42,084 nucleotides of DNA from Bacillota bacterium (GTDB taxonomy: Bacteria; Bacillota; Clostridia; Christensenellales; UBA3700), in NCBI GenBank assembly GCA_023396095.1, contig JAEWXG010000005.1, positions 1 to 42,084 of the forward strand, written 5' to 3'. This document shows positions 31,112 through 38,568 of the stretch, in pieces. Each line of letters starts with the position of its first letter. The stretch's first letter is position 1. A model generated the notes under the pieces. The model searched no databases, was not told the origin of the DNA, and was given only the letters and a program-made list of their open reading frames with translations. The translations under genes and the position numbers were made by a program.

Positions 31112-32489
31112 CACATTAACTCGAAAAAAAGAAATTTTAAAAACAGAAAAACTTGGTTTAGTAAAAATGTACTCTTGTGGACCCACTGTTTACAATTATG
31201 CACATATAGGTAATTTGCGCACATATTTATTCATGGACACACTTCGCAGGGTTCTAAAATATGATGGTTATAAACTTTTAGGAGTTATGAACATTACTGA
31301 TGTTGGACACCTAACTAACGATGGTGATAACGGTGAAGATAAAATGTCGATTGCCGCAAAGGAGCAACAAAAAACTCCAATTGAAATCGCAAATTACTAT
31401 ACCGATATTTTCTTTAATGACTTTAAAAAATTAAACATCTCTCTCCCAGAAAAAGTTGTAAAAGCTACCGATCATATTCAAGAAATGATTTCTTTTGTAC
31501 AAGATCTTGAACAAAAAGGTTTTGCTTATGAAACTTCGGATGGAGTATATTTTGATACAGAAAAATTTGATAACTATGGAGCTTTAAGTGGTCAAAAAAG
31601 AGAAGATCTTCTTTCTGGAGCAAGAATTGATGTAAATGATGAAAAACATAACCCTCGAGACTTTGCTGTATGGAAAAAAGCTGAACCAAATCATATTATG
31701 CAATGGCCAAGCCCTTGGGGAATGGGATATCCTGGTTGGCACATAGAATGTTCAGCTATGTCAAAAAAATACTTAGGCGAAATTTTTGACATACATACTG
31801 GTGGGGTTGATCATATCCCAGTTCACCATGAAAACGAAATTGCTCAAAACGAAGCGTGCGCAGGGCACAAGACAGTAAATCTTTGGATGCACGCTGAGTT
31901 CATGCTTGTAAATAACGGTAAAATGTCTAAGTCTTTAAAGAATACTTATACTATTCAACAATTAGAAGATATGGGGTATTCTCCTATGGAATTTAGATAT
32001 TTTTGCTTAAATACTCACTATAGAAAAAAATTAAATTTCACTTTTGATTCATTGAATTCATCAAAAATAAGTTACTCTAGATTAATCAACACAATCAATG
32101 ATCATAAGCTATCAACAAATAAAGTTCCTCAATCTCTTATTGATGACTATATTTCAAAGTTTGACGCAGCAATTAATGATGATTTAAATATTCCTCTTGC
32201 TTTAGGGTTGCTTTGGTCAATGCTAAAAGAAGAGAAGAGTTTTATGATATATGACACAGCACTATTGTTCGATCAAATCCTTGGGTTGCGTTTAAGTGAT
32301 ATTAAAATTGAAAAATCAAATACCACTCTTGATGTCCCTCAAGAAATAATAGATTTATGCGAAAAAAGAAAAGTAGCAAAATCTAATAAGGATTATGCTC
32401 TTGCAGATTCTATTCGTCATGAAATACAAAATAAGGGATATCAAGTAATAGATACACAAGATGGTTATAATATTAAAAAATTAGATTAA
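31086..32489 (+). CDS. cysS: cysteinyl-tRNA synthetase
   Basis: The 467-residue protein has the class I signature YSCGPTVYNYAHIGN (the HIGH-like motif) near residue 29 and KMSKSLKN near 278 (KMSKS). The zinc ligands include C in the first motif and CSA, HHENEIAQ near 222-250. AAAGGATT precedes the ATG, inside cysE. The cysE-cysS pairing, which links cysteine synthesis with its loading, is common in Firmicutes. Confidence 0.97.
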   Translation: MPKEIKLYNTLTRKKEILKTEKLGLVKMYSCGPTVYNYAHIGNLRTYLFMDTLRRVLKYDGYKLLGVMNITDVGHLTNDGDNGEDKMSIAAKEQQKTPIEIANYYTDIFFNDFKKLNISLPEKVVKATDHIQEMISFVQDLEQKGFAYETSDGVYFDTEKFDNYGALSGQKREDLLSGARIDVNDEKHNPRDFAVWKKAEPNHIMQWPSPWGMGYPGWHIECSAMSKKYLGEIFDIHTGGVDHIPVHHENEIAQNEACAGHKTVNLWMHAEFMLVNNGKMSKSLKNTYTIQQLEDMGYSPMEFRYFCLNTHYRKKLNFTFDSLNSSKISYSRLINTINDHKLSTNKVPQSLIDDYISKFDAAINDDLNIPLALGLLWSMLKEEKSFMIYDTALLFDQILGLRLSDIKIEKSNTTLDVPQEIIDLCEKRKVAKSNKDYALADSIRHEIQNKGYQVIDTQDGYNIKKLD

Positions 32490-32639
32490 CGAAAATTTTA
32501 ATAAAATAAAATATTACATTATTGGTTGCTACTTTTTTAAAATATCAGAACAATAAAAATGAAAAACAAGAACTGTTTGTAATATTCGATTTGACTGGAC
32601 AAACATTTATATACAACCATTGTCATACAGTTAAATTTA

Positions 32640-32715
32640 CTTTCCGTAGTTAAATGGGATATAACGCGGACCTCCTAAGTCTGTATTGTGAGTTCGATTC
32701 TCGCCGGGAAGACCA
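32640..32715 (+). tRNA. tRNA-Arg (anticodon CCT)
   Basis: The acceptor arms CTTTCCG and CGGGAAG pair with one T-G. The anticodon loop CTCCTAA lies between CGGAC and GTCTG. The T arm is GTGAG-TTCGATT-CTCGC, and A plus CCA are encoded. It is 76 nt. The 3-prime half recurs in damaged form at 36296. Confidence 0.93.
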
Positions 32716-32744
32716 AAAAACGACCGATTTCTCGGTCGTTTTTG
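32716..32744 (+). terminator. Terminator of tRNA-Arg(CCT)
   Basis: ACGACCGA-TTTC-TCGGTCGT followed by TTTTT. The same hairpin with a shorter loop recurs at 36345-36368. Confidence 0.88.
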
Positions 32745-32760
32745 CACTTTAGTGTCTTCT

Positions 32761-32928
32761 TTAATCTTCTTTGAATTCGGTCAGCATTCGCAAGTGCGCT
32801 TGATTGTAGTACTTGCGGAAGGTTGCCCAGGGTAAGATCGTATCCTGCGAGAATGCGATTATTACACCCATCAGTTCACCTTTATCTTTCGCCTCGGTAA
32901 TTGCCTTTTCATAGTCCCTTTTACTCAT
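32761..32928 (-). CDS. small hypothetical protein
   Basis: The protein has 55 residues from the ATG at 32928 (MSKRDYEKAITEAKDKG), with AAGGAGC upstream. An in-frame ATG at 32961 lacks a ribosome site. It is helical at the N-terminus, then has DTILPWATFRKYYNQAH. I recognise no family. It faces the tRNA and lies inside the island between the tRNA copies. Confidence 0.5.
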   Translation of the reverse strand: MSKRDYEKAITEAKDKGELMGVIIAFSQDTILPWATFRKYYNQAHLRMLTEFKED

Positions 32929-33066
32929 ACCGTTTGCTCCTTGTTTTTGGTAAATAAACAATACCGTAAACAGGAATGAATGCCCAGCAAAACGTGCCGA
33001 AAAACCAAAAAAACCAAGAGATTTTACTCTTTGTTAACCTTCTAACTCATGAAGTGTTTTTATGAT

Positions 33067-33345
33067 TTATTCGACTGTTTGTAAAGCATTAGCGCTTTGT
33101 AACATTTCACATCTTTTTACTTCGCCTGTGATTTTACCGTGCATCAGCCAGTTTCTATTTAAAAATGCAGGTTCTTTACCTGTCTACAAGTTATATTCAT
33201 CGCCGTCAATGAAGAATCTTTTTATAAAGGCGCAGATGGCAAATAGTCAACAATAAGAAAAAATTCCCTTGTACGTAATTGCATGATGTCTTTTGCGTAG
33301 GCGAAATAATTATCTTTTTGTCGACACTCTTTATTTTTATCAAAT
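33067..33345 (-). pseudogene. Decayed gene with HEPN-like RNxxxH motif
   Basis: No intact frame covers this stretch, but on the minus strand two frames join into one protein-like text. First comes KDNYFAYAKDIMQLRTREFF, then LIVDYLPSAP. After a frameshift near 33232 come FIKRFFIDGDEYNL, a TAG stop, and TGKEPAFLNRNWLMHGK up to a TAA at 33067. RNWLMH fits the RNxxxH active-site motif of HEPN ribonucleases, and the R-N-x-L-M-H-G ending is familiar from HEPN-like proteins in defence loci. The 5-prime part is lost. The reconstruction is mine, and the family call rests on one motif. Confidence 0.5.
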
Positions 33346-33409
33346 TTTTATTGTTTTACAATAGGTTTGCGATAGCCATCACATTCCAAATCGGATCATT
33401 CTGATTCAC

Positions 33410-33661
33410 TCATGCTAGAACGCTGCATTTCCCTATAATATTTATTTTCCCATACGCCATTTTATATAATTTAGCGCAAAAAGCCTCGCGTGTTAGAGTG
33501 AAATAAGCTCTGTATTCTTTGCGAGAAGCCTTTTTACAAATTACGACTTCTTGTTCCGTTTCTAAATCTTTAACAACGTCAACAACGTAAAATCTTAATC
33601 CATCGGTAAGGCACTTATAGTATCCTGCAAATATTCGCCTATATCCTATGTAATCAGCCAA
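33410..33661 (-). CDS. small hypothetical protein
   Basis: The 83-residue protein uses a TTG start at 33661 with AGGAAGAGG upstream. It is beta-rich by look (YRRIFAGYYKCLTDGLRFYVVDVVKDLETEQEVVICKK is split here by my reading into strands FAGYYKCL, FYVVDVV and EVVICKK). A remote likeness to DUF1653 (Y.h..G.Y.V, then E.vvv) is possible but weak. It lies in the island upstream of and divergent from hipB. Confidence 0.5.
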   Translation of the reverse strand: MADYIGYRRIFAGYYKCLTDGLRFYVVDVVKDLETEQEVVICKKASRKEYRAYFTLTREAFCAKLYKMAYGKINIIGKCSVLA

Positions 33662-33842
33662 CGCCTCTTCCTTATAATAATTTTAATCTTAGGACTACCA
33701 GGCATTCCCCTCTCACCTATACGATATAAACAAATGTTCGTATTTATATTACGAGCCGTTTACAAATAAATTGTCAAGCGTCAGGGCTGCGTTTTTTATT
33801 TTTTCTCCTTCCTGTATATGCATTAAATTATTTAAATTAAAA

Positions 33843-33893
33843 TTGCTAATATATGAGCAAATTATTGATAAAAACATTAAAAAGTGCTAAAAT
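33843..33893 (+). promoter_or_regulatory. hipBA promoter and operator
   Basis: TTGATA (33865-33870), 17 bp, TGC-TAAAAT (-10 at 33888-33893). An inverted repeat TTGCT-8 nt-AGCAA at 33843-33860 abuts the -35 and could be the HipB operator. The start should fall within 2-3 nt of the hipB ATG. Confidence 0.75.
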
Positions 33894-33902
33894 ATTAAAA
33901 CT

Positions 33903-34193
33903 ATGAAGAATACGTTTGATATCAGTTATTTTGTAAATGTCCCTACCATTCAAACCACGCTTGCCGCTCTGACGGAAAGGGTTAAGAAGAGAAGAAAGGA
34001 ATTGAAGTTATCCCAAAAGATCCTTGCACAAAAGTCGGGGGTTTCTTATGCGTCCTTTCGTCGTTTTGAAAGTACGGGCGATATTGCGCTCGTATCCTTG
34101 CTGAAAATCGCAAACACACTAAATTGTCTTGAAGACTTTAACGCCCTCTTCGACAACAAAATTATCACCAACTTAAGGGATTTGAAAGTATGA
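33903..34193 (+). CDS. hipB: HipB-like antitoxin and repressor
   Basis: The 96-residue protein has a Cro/C1 helix-turn-helix in residues 28-80: RRKELKLSQKILAQKSGVSYASFRRFE, shown here only as LSQKILAQKSGVSYASFRR. An N-terminal arm of about 25 residues is present. It binds and neutralises HipA and represses the operon. Its stop overlaps the hipA ATG. There is no Shine-Dalgarno, and the -10 lies 9 nt before the ATG, so the message is nearly leaderless. Confidence 0.85.
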   Translation: MKNTFDISYFVNVPTIQTTLAALTERVKKRRKELKLSQKILAQKSGVSYASFRRFESTGDIALVSLLKIANTLNCLEDFNALFDNKIITNLRDLKV

Positions 34194-35290
34194 TTAACGA
34201 CGTTAAAAAAGTGACAGTTAAATATAACGACCGCATCGTAGGCTACCTTGCTGAAATTGAGCCGTTTATAATAGGTTTTCAGTATGATGACGCTTGGATA
34301 AAAAACGGCTTTTCTGTTTCGCCGTTATCCCTACCGCTTGATAATGCCGTTCGCGTCAGCAAAAAAGAACTGTTTTTAGGCTTATTCGGCGTGTTTTGGG
34401 ATTCTCTACCTGATGGCTGGGGCGAATTGCTAATGAATCGCTTGTTGAGCAAGAAAGGCATAAATCCCAACAAAATTTCTATTTTGACCAAGTTGTCGCT
34501 TGTTAATAAAAACGGCTTGGGTGGATTAACCTACGAGCCGAGCCAACCGTTTGAATATGAGCACGATCGTTTTGATTTCGACGAATTGTCGCAAGAAATT
34601 GAAAAGGTATTAAACGACGAAAATGAACCTTTTGATTTAGACTTGGTTTACGACTTGGGCGGTTCTAGCGGTGGCGCAAGACCAAAGGCACATATAAAAA
34701 TTGACGAGGAAGAATGGATTGTAAAATTCGCTTGTAGGATTGACCCCAAAAACGTGGGCGAAAAAGAGTTTATCGCCAACCAAACTGCTGAAAAATGCGG
34801 TATCCACGTAAACGAATACAAATTGTTTCCATCCAAATTCTGCTCAGGCTATTTTGGTGTAAAGAGGTTCGATCGTAACGGCGAAAAACGACTGCATATG
34901 ATTTCACTTGCTGCTCTTTTAGAAACCTCACACAAAATACCGAACCTTGATTATATGCATCTTTTTCAGGTTATTCAAAAAATCAGCGCGAAACCTGCCG
35001 ACGATTTATATGAGGCTTTCCGTCGTATGTGCTTTAACGTTTTTTATGACAATAAAGACGATCATAGCAAAAATTTTGCTTTTCTTTATAATGAAAATTT
35101 GGGCGGTTACATTCTTTCACCTGCCTATGACTTAACGCGTGTAACCGATAAATTCGAGCACGAAATGACGGTTAACGGCAATGGCAATCCCACTAAGGAC
35201 GATTTACTTGCAGTAGCCAAAGAATTTAGGCTATCTATTTCCAAGTGCAAATCTATTATGAATTCTATCGAAAAAACTTGTAAGAGTTAA
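34190..35290 (+). CDS. hipA: HipA-like Ser/Thr kinase toxin
   Basis: The 366-residue protein has an N-terminal HipA_N region (1-120, with FWDSLPDGWGELLMNRLL) and a kinase core. The core shows a Gly-rich loop GGSSGGARPK (157-166), ATP lysine IVKF near 179, the catalytic loop NKDDHSKNF (288-296) and SPAYDLT (310-316), where the Asp binds magnesium. It looks catalytically intact. Known HipA kinases phosphorylate aminoacyl-tRNA synthetases and stop growth. It is coupled to hipB by ATGA, and the NERD gene follows after 9 nt. Confidence 0.9.
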   Translation: MINDVKKVTVKYNDRIVGYLAEIEPFIIGFQYDDAWIKNGFSVSPLSLPLDNAVRVSKKELFLGLFGVFWDSLPDGWGELLMNRLLSKKGINPNKISILTKLSLVNKNGLGGLTYEPSQPFEYEHDRFDFDELSQEIEKVLNDENEPFDLDLVYDLGGSSGGARPKAHIKIDEEEWIVKFACRIDPKNVGEKEFIANQTAEKCGIHVNEYKLFPSKFCSGYFGVKRFDRNGEKRLHMISLAALLETSHKIPNLDYMHLFQVIQKISAKPADDLYEAFRRMCFNVFYDNKDDHSKNFAFLYNENLGGYILSPAYDLTRVTDKFEHEMTVNGNGNPTKDDLLAVAKEFRLSISKCKSIMNSIEKTCKS

Positions 35291-35299
35291 GGAGGGGTT

Positions 35300-36037
35300 A
35301 TGCCTTTTCTCATAATAATCCCTGTCATTCTTTTTATAATATTACATATCATTCTTTTTATAATATTAATTGTTTACTTAAAACAACCATCTACACGTGG
35401 TAAGCGTGGCGAAAATAAAGTTCGTTGGACAATCGGAGAAACGGTTGAAAATCAGCAATATGTAATTAACGACCTTATTTTCGTTAACGAAGGGAAAAGT
35501 TCTCAGATTGACCATATTGTTATAAATCCGCACGGCATATTTGTTATAGAGACAAAAAATTATTCAGGCGAAATATATGGTTCGGAAAACCAACGCGAAT
35601 GGACACAGGTTTTAGCTGATGGGAAAGTTAGAAATAAACTTTATAACCCTTTAAAACAAAATGCTACTCATATTTATAACGTTAAAAAAATTGTTGGTAG
35701 GCTACCTGTTTACTCTTTAGTAGTGTTTGTTCAAAATAATACGCACAATATTGACGCAAAAGGCGTTATCCCTTTATCCGCATTAAGAACAGCGCTACAA
35801 TCGGGTGAAATTGTTTTAACGGTTGAACAAATGCAAACTGCGTACAACTTATTATTATCAAATCAATCTGATATTTCCACAAAAGAACATGTACAAAATA
35901 TCAGAAAACAGCAACAGAATTTGGAACTTGGAATTTGTCCTCGTTGCGGTGGGACCTTAGTTCTAAGGAATGATAAGCATGGTGAATTCTGGGGGTGTTC
36001 TAATTATCCAAAATGCAAGTTCATTAAAAAGGATTAA
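35300..36037 (+). CDS. membrane-anchored NERD nuclease-like protein with topoisomerase zinc finger
   Basis: The 245-residue protein has one membrane segment (3-27, FLIIIPVILFIILHII). A NERD domain (about 37-150) carries GENKVRW, QIDHIVINPHGIFVIETKNY, which holds the D and E-x-K of a PD-(D/E)xK fold. A C-terminal topoisomerase-type zinc finger has C-x2-C-x16-C-x5-C (CPRCGG and CSNYPKC). Proteins of this build are thought to act on DNA, and some belong to defence systems. GGAGG precedes the ATG, and the 9-nt gap to hipA puts it in the hipBA operon. Confidence 0.87.
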   Translation: MPFLIIIPVILFIILHIILFIILIVYLKQPSTRGKRGENKVRWTIGETVENQQYVINDLIFVNEGKSSQIDHIVINPHGIFVIETKNYSGEIYGSENQREWTQVLADGKVRNKLYNPLKQNATHIYNVKKIVGRLPVYSLVVFVQNNTHNIDAKGVIPLSALRTALQSGEIVLTVEQMQTAYNLLLSNQSDISTKEHVQNIRKQQQNLELGICPRCGGTLVLRNDKHGEFWGCSNYPKCKFIKKD

Positions 36038-36130
36038 ATAAAGCTACCGAAAGCGTGGTATAACAAATTGTTTTTAGTGTTTATGAACCCAACAATAAAT
36101 CTTTTGCAAATCGCCTGATTTTTCCTGGGA

Positions 36131-36170
36131 TTTGGTCACCAAATTTGGTTGCCTGCTTGGTTGCCTTGGT
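36131..36170. repeat. TTGGTTGCC repeats and palindrome near island end
   Basis: TTTGGTCACCAAA at 36131-36143 is a palindrome. TTGGTTGCC follows at 36145-36153 and again at 36157-36165, with TTGGT at 36166. Such closely spaced sites resemble integrase or excisionase arm sites, but no such gene is in the window. Confidence 0.55.
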
Positions 36171-36295
36171 TTTTTAAAGCTATAAAAGTTATCAAACACG
36201 GTAAAATTACGCAAAATACGGCGAATAAACAGCGGAAATGGCGCAAAATATGCATTTTGGGTATTTTGCAAACCATACATTAGGAGCAGCAATAT

Positions 36296-36368
36296 CCTCC
36301 TAAGTCTATATTGTTAGTTCAATTCCCGCCAGAAAGACCAAAAAACGACCGAAGCTCGGTCGTTTTTA
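36296..36368 (+). pseudogene. Remnant of tRNA-Arg(CCT): 3-prime half plus terminator
   Basis: From CCTCCTAAGTCT through CCA and the ACGACCGA/TCGGTCGT terminator it matches 32671-32744 with about ten differences. The 5-prime half is missing, and changes break the T arm (TTAGTTCAATTCCCGCC). It marks the second boundary of the island. Confidence 0.85.
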
Positions 36369-36604
36369 CTTTTTTAAAAGTTAGTAATTCTTCCTTCTAG
36401 GCGATAGTAAGAGTTCAAATCTACCTGTTTTCACATATTCAAATAACAAAAGACATCATTTTATAGCGTTTTTTAATTTCAAACTCCATATTTTAAATAA
36501 TTCTAAATTTAATATCCTAATTCGATGGCACGATATTAAATCAATATGGAAAAAAGTCATATTTTATTATTACTTTAGACCACTTTACAAATTATATTTT
36601 TTAT
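36369..36604. other. AT-rich gap without recognised features
   Basis: There is no convincing reading frame, terminator or repeat between the tRNA remnant and tRNA-Ser(GGA). Confidence 0.5.
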
Positions 36605-36692
36605 TGGCGGAAAGGATGGGACTCGAACCCATGTATCCTTGCGGAATACGTGATTTCCAATCACGCTCGTTAACCAACTTCGATACCTTTCC
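36605..36692 (-). tRNA. tRNA-Ser (anticodon GGA)
   Basis: The acceptor arms GGAAAGG and CCTTTCC pair fully. The anticodon loop TTGGAAA lies between GTGA and TCAC. A long variable arm (TATTCCGCAAGGATA) marks the serine class, and GCCA ends the gene. It is 88 nt. Its 5-prime end directly abuts the stop codon of the gene upstream. Confidence 0.95.
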
Positions 36693-37499
36693 TCATATTT
36701 TAACTATTTTACCATTAGTTATGAACAGCATGCTTATGATTTGCAGTACTAAAATTATAACAGGCTGATGAAAAACATAAAACCAAATTGCATGTTCCCC
36801 AATAAAATTAAACACAATATTAATCTTTTTATCAAGTGCTGGTAAAATGCTCTCTCTTTTTTTATACATCGGGGAAAACATAGTCCCTATAATAAATAAG
36901 GGAGCATACTGAAATATTGGAGCATAATCAAACGATTCTATCATAGGGCCTATAAGATTATATGAAAAAATAAAGAGGAATTTGTCATCTTTTATACTCA
37001 CATTACGCGTTGCAATATCTAAAACTATTAATAGTAAAATGAACAGAATTCGAACTGCAAATAAATACTTTACATCTTTTAATAAATATCTAATTATACC
37101 GTCAACAATAATACATATGCCTAATAAATGTAAAATCCCAAACTTAACTGGAGTGCCAAGAAACATAGTTATAATTGTTATCATGCTGGCAATAAGTAGA
37201 ATTTTTATCCCTCTAATAATATTGTTTTTGCTAAATTCATTGGATATACCACTTATTATCAAAAATATTCCTACAAATAAAAAATGAAAAAATAGCTTAA
37301 CTCTACTGTCGACAAAACCTTGCAAGCTATATGTCAAATTTTCATAAAATTCTGTGTTTTGAGCAGAATTAATCCAAGCTTCACGAAAGAAATATACAAT
37401 ATCAAAAATTAAGTGGTCTATTATCATCAAAACGATAGCTAAACCCCTTAAAAAGTCGATTTCCCAAATTCGTTGCTTTTTAGCCCAATATCCCTTCAT
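36693..37499 (-). CDS. DUF1624/HGSNAT-type membrane acyltransferase
   Basis: The 268-residue protein begins with charged residues and then RIWEIDFLRGLAIVLMIIDH, the hallmark of DUF1624 (heparan-alpha-glucosaminide acetyltransferase-like) proteins, whose IDFLRG and DH are conserved. About eight membrane segments follow. It is thought to move acyl groups across or at the membrane, with an unknown substrate. It starts 17 nt after nrdB and its TGA stop touches tRNA-Ser, so all may be co-transcribed. Confidence 0.82.
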   Translation of the reverse strand: MKGYWAKKQRIWEIDFLRGLAIVLMIIDHLIFDIVYFFREAWINSAQNTEFYENLTYSLQGFVDSRVKLFFHFLFVGIFLIISGISNEFSKNNIIRGIKILLIASMITIITMFLGTPVKFGILHLLGICIIVDGIIRYLLKDVKYLFAVRILFILLLIVLDIATRNVSIKDDKFLFIFSYNLIGPMIESFDYAPIFQYAPLFIIGTMFSPMYKKRESILPALDKKINIVFNFIGEHAIWFYVFHQPVIILVLQIISMLFITNGKIVKI

Positions 37500-37516
37500 C
37501 TTTACGGAATATAATC

Positions 37517-38560
37517 TTATAGATCATCCTCTATAGCACCAACTTTTGCATATGCAACTGATCTTGCCTCAAAAAAGTCGGTTTTTATTGTGTTAGCATT
37601 ACTATATTGAGAAATCCAGCTCATTGATTCAGGCTCATCTTCATATCCTTCATATAAAACGCCTAAATTAATTCCTTTCGCTCTTAAATTACCAAGATAT
37701 TTGATATAGTCTTCCACCATCTTCTCGTTTAACCCTGGGATTTTATTTCCTATAATATATTTTCCCCAAGCTATTTCTTGTCTAACACCCTCTTTGATCA
37801 TTTCTCTATAAATATCTTTTTCTTCATCAGTAAACAAATCCGGTCTTTCTTTTGTTAATTCATTAATTATATTTCTAAATAGCCATAAATGCGTGTTCTC
37901 ATCTCTGTTAATATATCGTATTTCTTGAACAGAGCCAGGCATTTTCCCGTTTCTCCCTAAATTATAGAAAAACATAAAACCAGAATAAAAATAAACCCCT
38001 TCTAATATGTAATTTGCTATTAAAACTTTAACAAATGTTTTTTCATCTTTTTTAATTAGCAAATCATTATACAAATCTCCAATAAACTTATTTCTTCTCA
38101 ACAAATATTCATCATCTTTCCATTGATATAAAATAGCTGTTCTTTCATCTGGTGAACAAATCGTATCTAGCATATAACTATAACTTTGCGAATGAATTGC
38201 TTCTTGATATGTTTGAATAGATAAACACAAGTTAACTTCATTTGCAGTAATATATTGCCCTACATTTGGCAAATTTGCTGTTTGAATACTATCCAAAAAA
38301 ATCAAAAATGACAAAATTTTATCGTAAGCTTCTTTTTCGGCTGGTAACAATTTTCTATAATCTAAAATATCTGTAGACATGTTAATTTCCTCAGGAAGCC
38401 AAAAATTGTTCATGGCTTGCCTGTACCAATCGCTAACCCATGAATATTTCATATTATTAAAATCATTCAAGTTAGTTGTGTTTCCACCTATCATAAATCT
38501 TTTTGTTAATTCAATGTCTCCATTCTCATTAAATAATGGTCTTTTTGTTAATTCTTTCAT
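37517..38560 (-). CDS. nrdB: ribonucleotide reductase beta subunit, class I
   Basis: The protein has 347 residues from the ATG at 38560 (MKELTKRPLF), with AGGAGG directly upstream and overlapping the nrdA stop. All metal ligands are visible: D90, E120, H123, E187, E221 and H224. Y127 follows H123 by four residues, the radical tyrosine position, so a tyrosyl-radical enzyme is expected. It supplies the radical to NrdA for dNTP synthesis under oxygen. Confidence 0.95.
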   Translation of the reverse strand: MKELTKRPLFNENGDIELTKRFMIGGNTTNLNDFNNMKYSWVSDWYRQAMNNFWLPEEINMSTDILDYRKLLPAEKEAYDKILSFLIFLDSIQTANLPNVGQYITANEVNLCLSIQTYQEAIHSQSYSYMLDTICSPDERTAILYQWKDDEYLLRRNKFIGDLYNDLLIKKDEKTFVKVLIANYILEGVYFYSGFMFFYNLGRNGKMPGSVQEIRYINRDENTHLWLFRNIINELTKERPDLFTDEEKDIYREMIKEGVRQEIAWGKYIIGNKIPGLNEKMVEDYIKYLGNLRAKGINLGVLYEGYEDEPESMSWISQYSNANTIKTDFFEARSVAYAKVGAIEDDL

Positions 38561-38568
38561 TTTTCCTC

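Noticed and set aside
36074..36292. 72-codon minus-strand frame near the island end
   Set aside because: It has no ribosome site, runs through the TTGGTTGCC repeats, and shows no domain.
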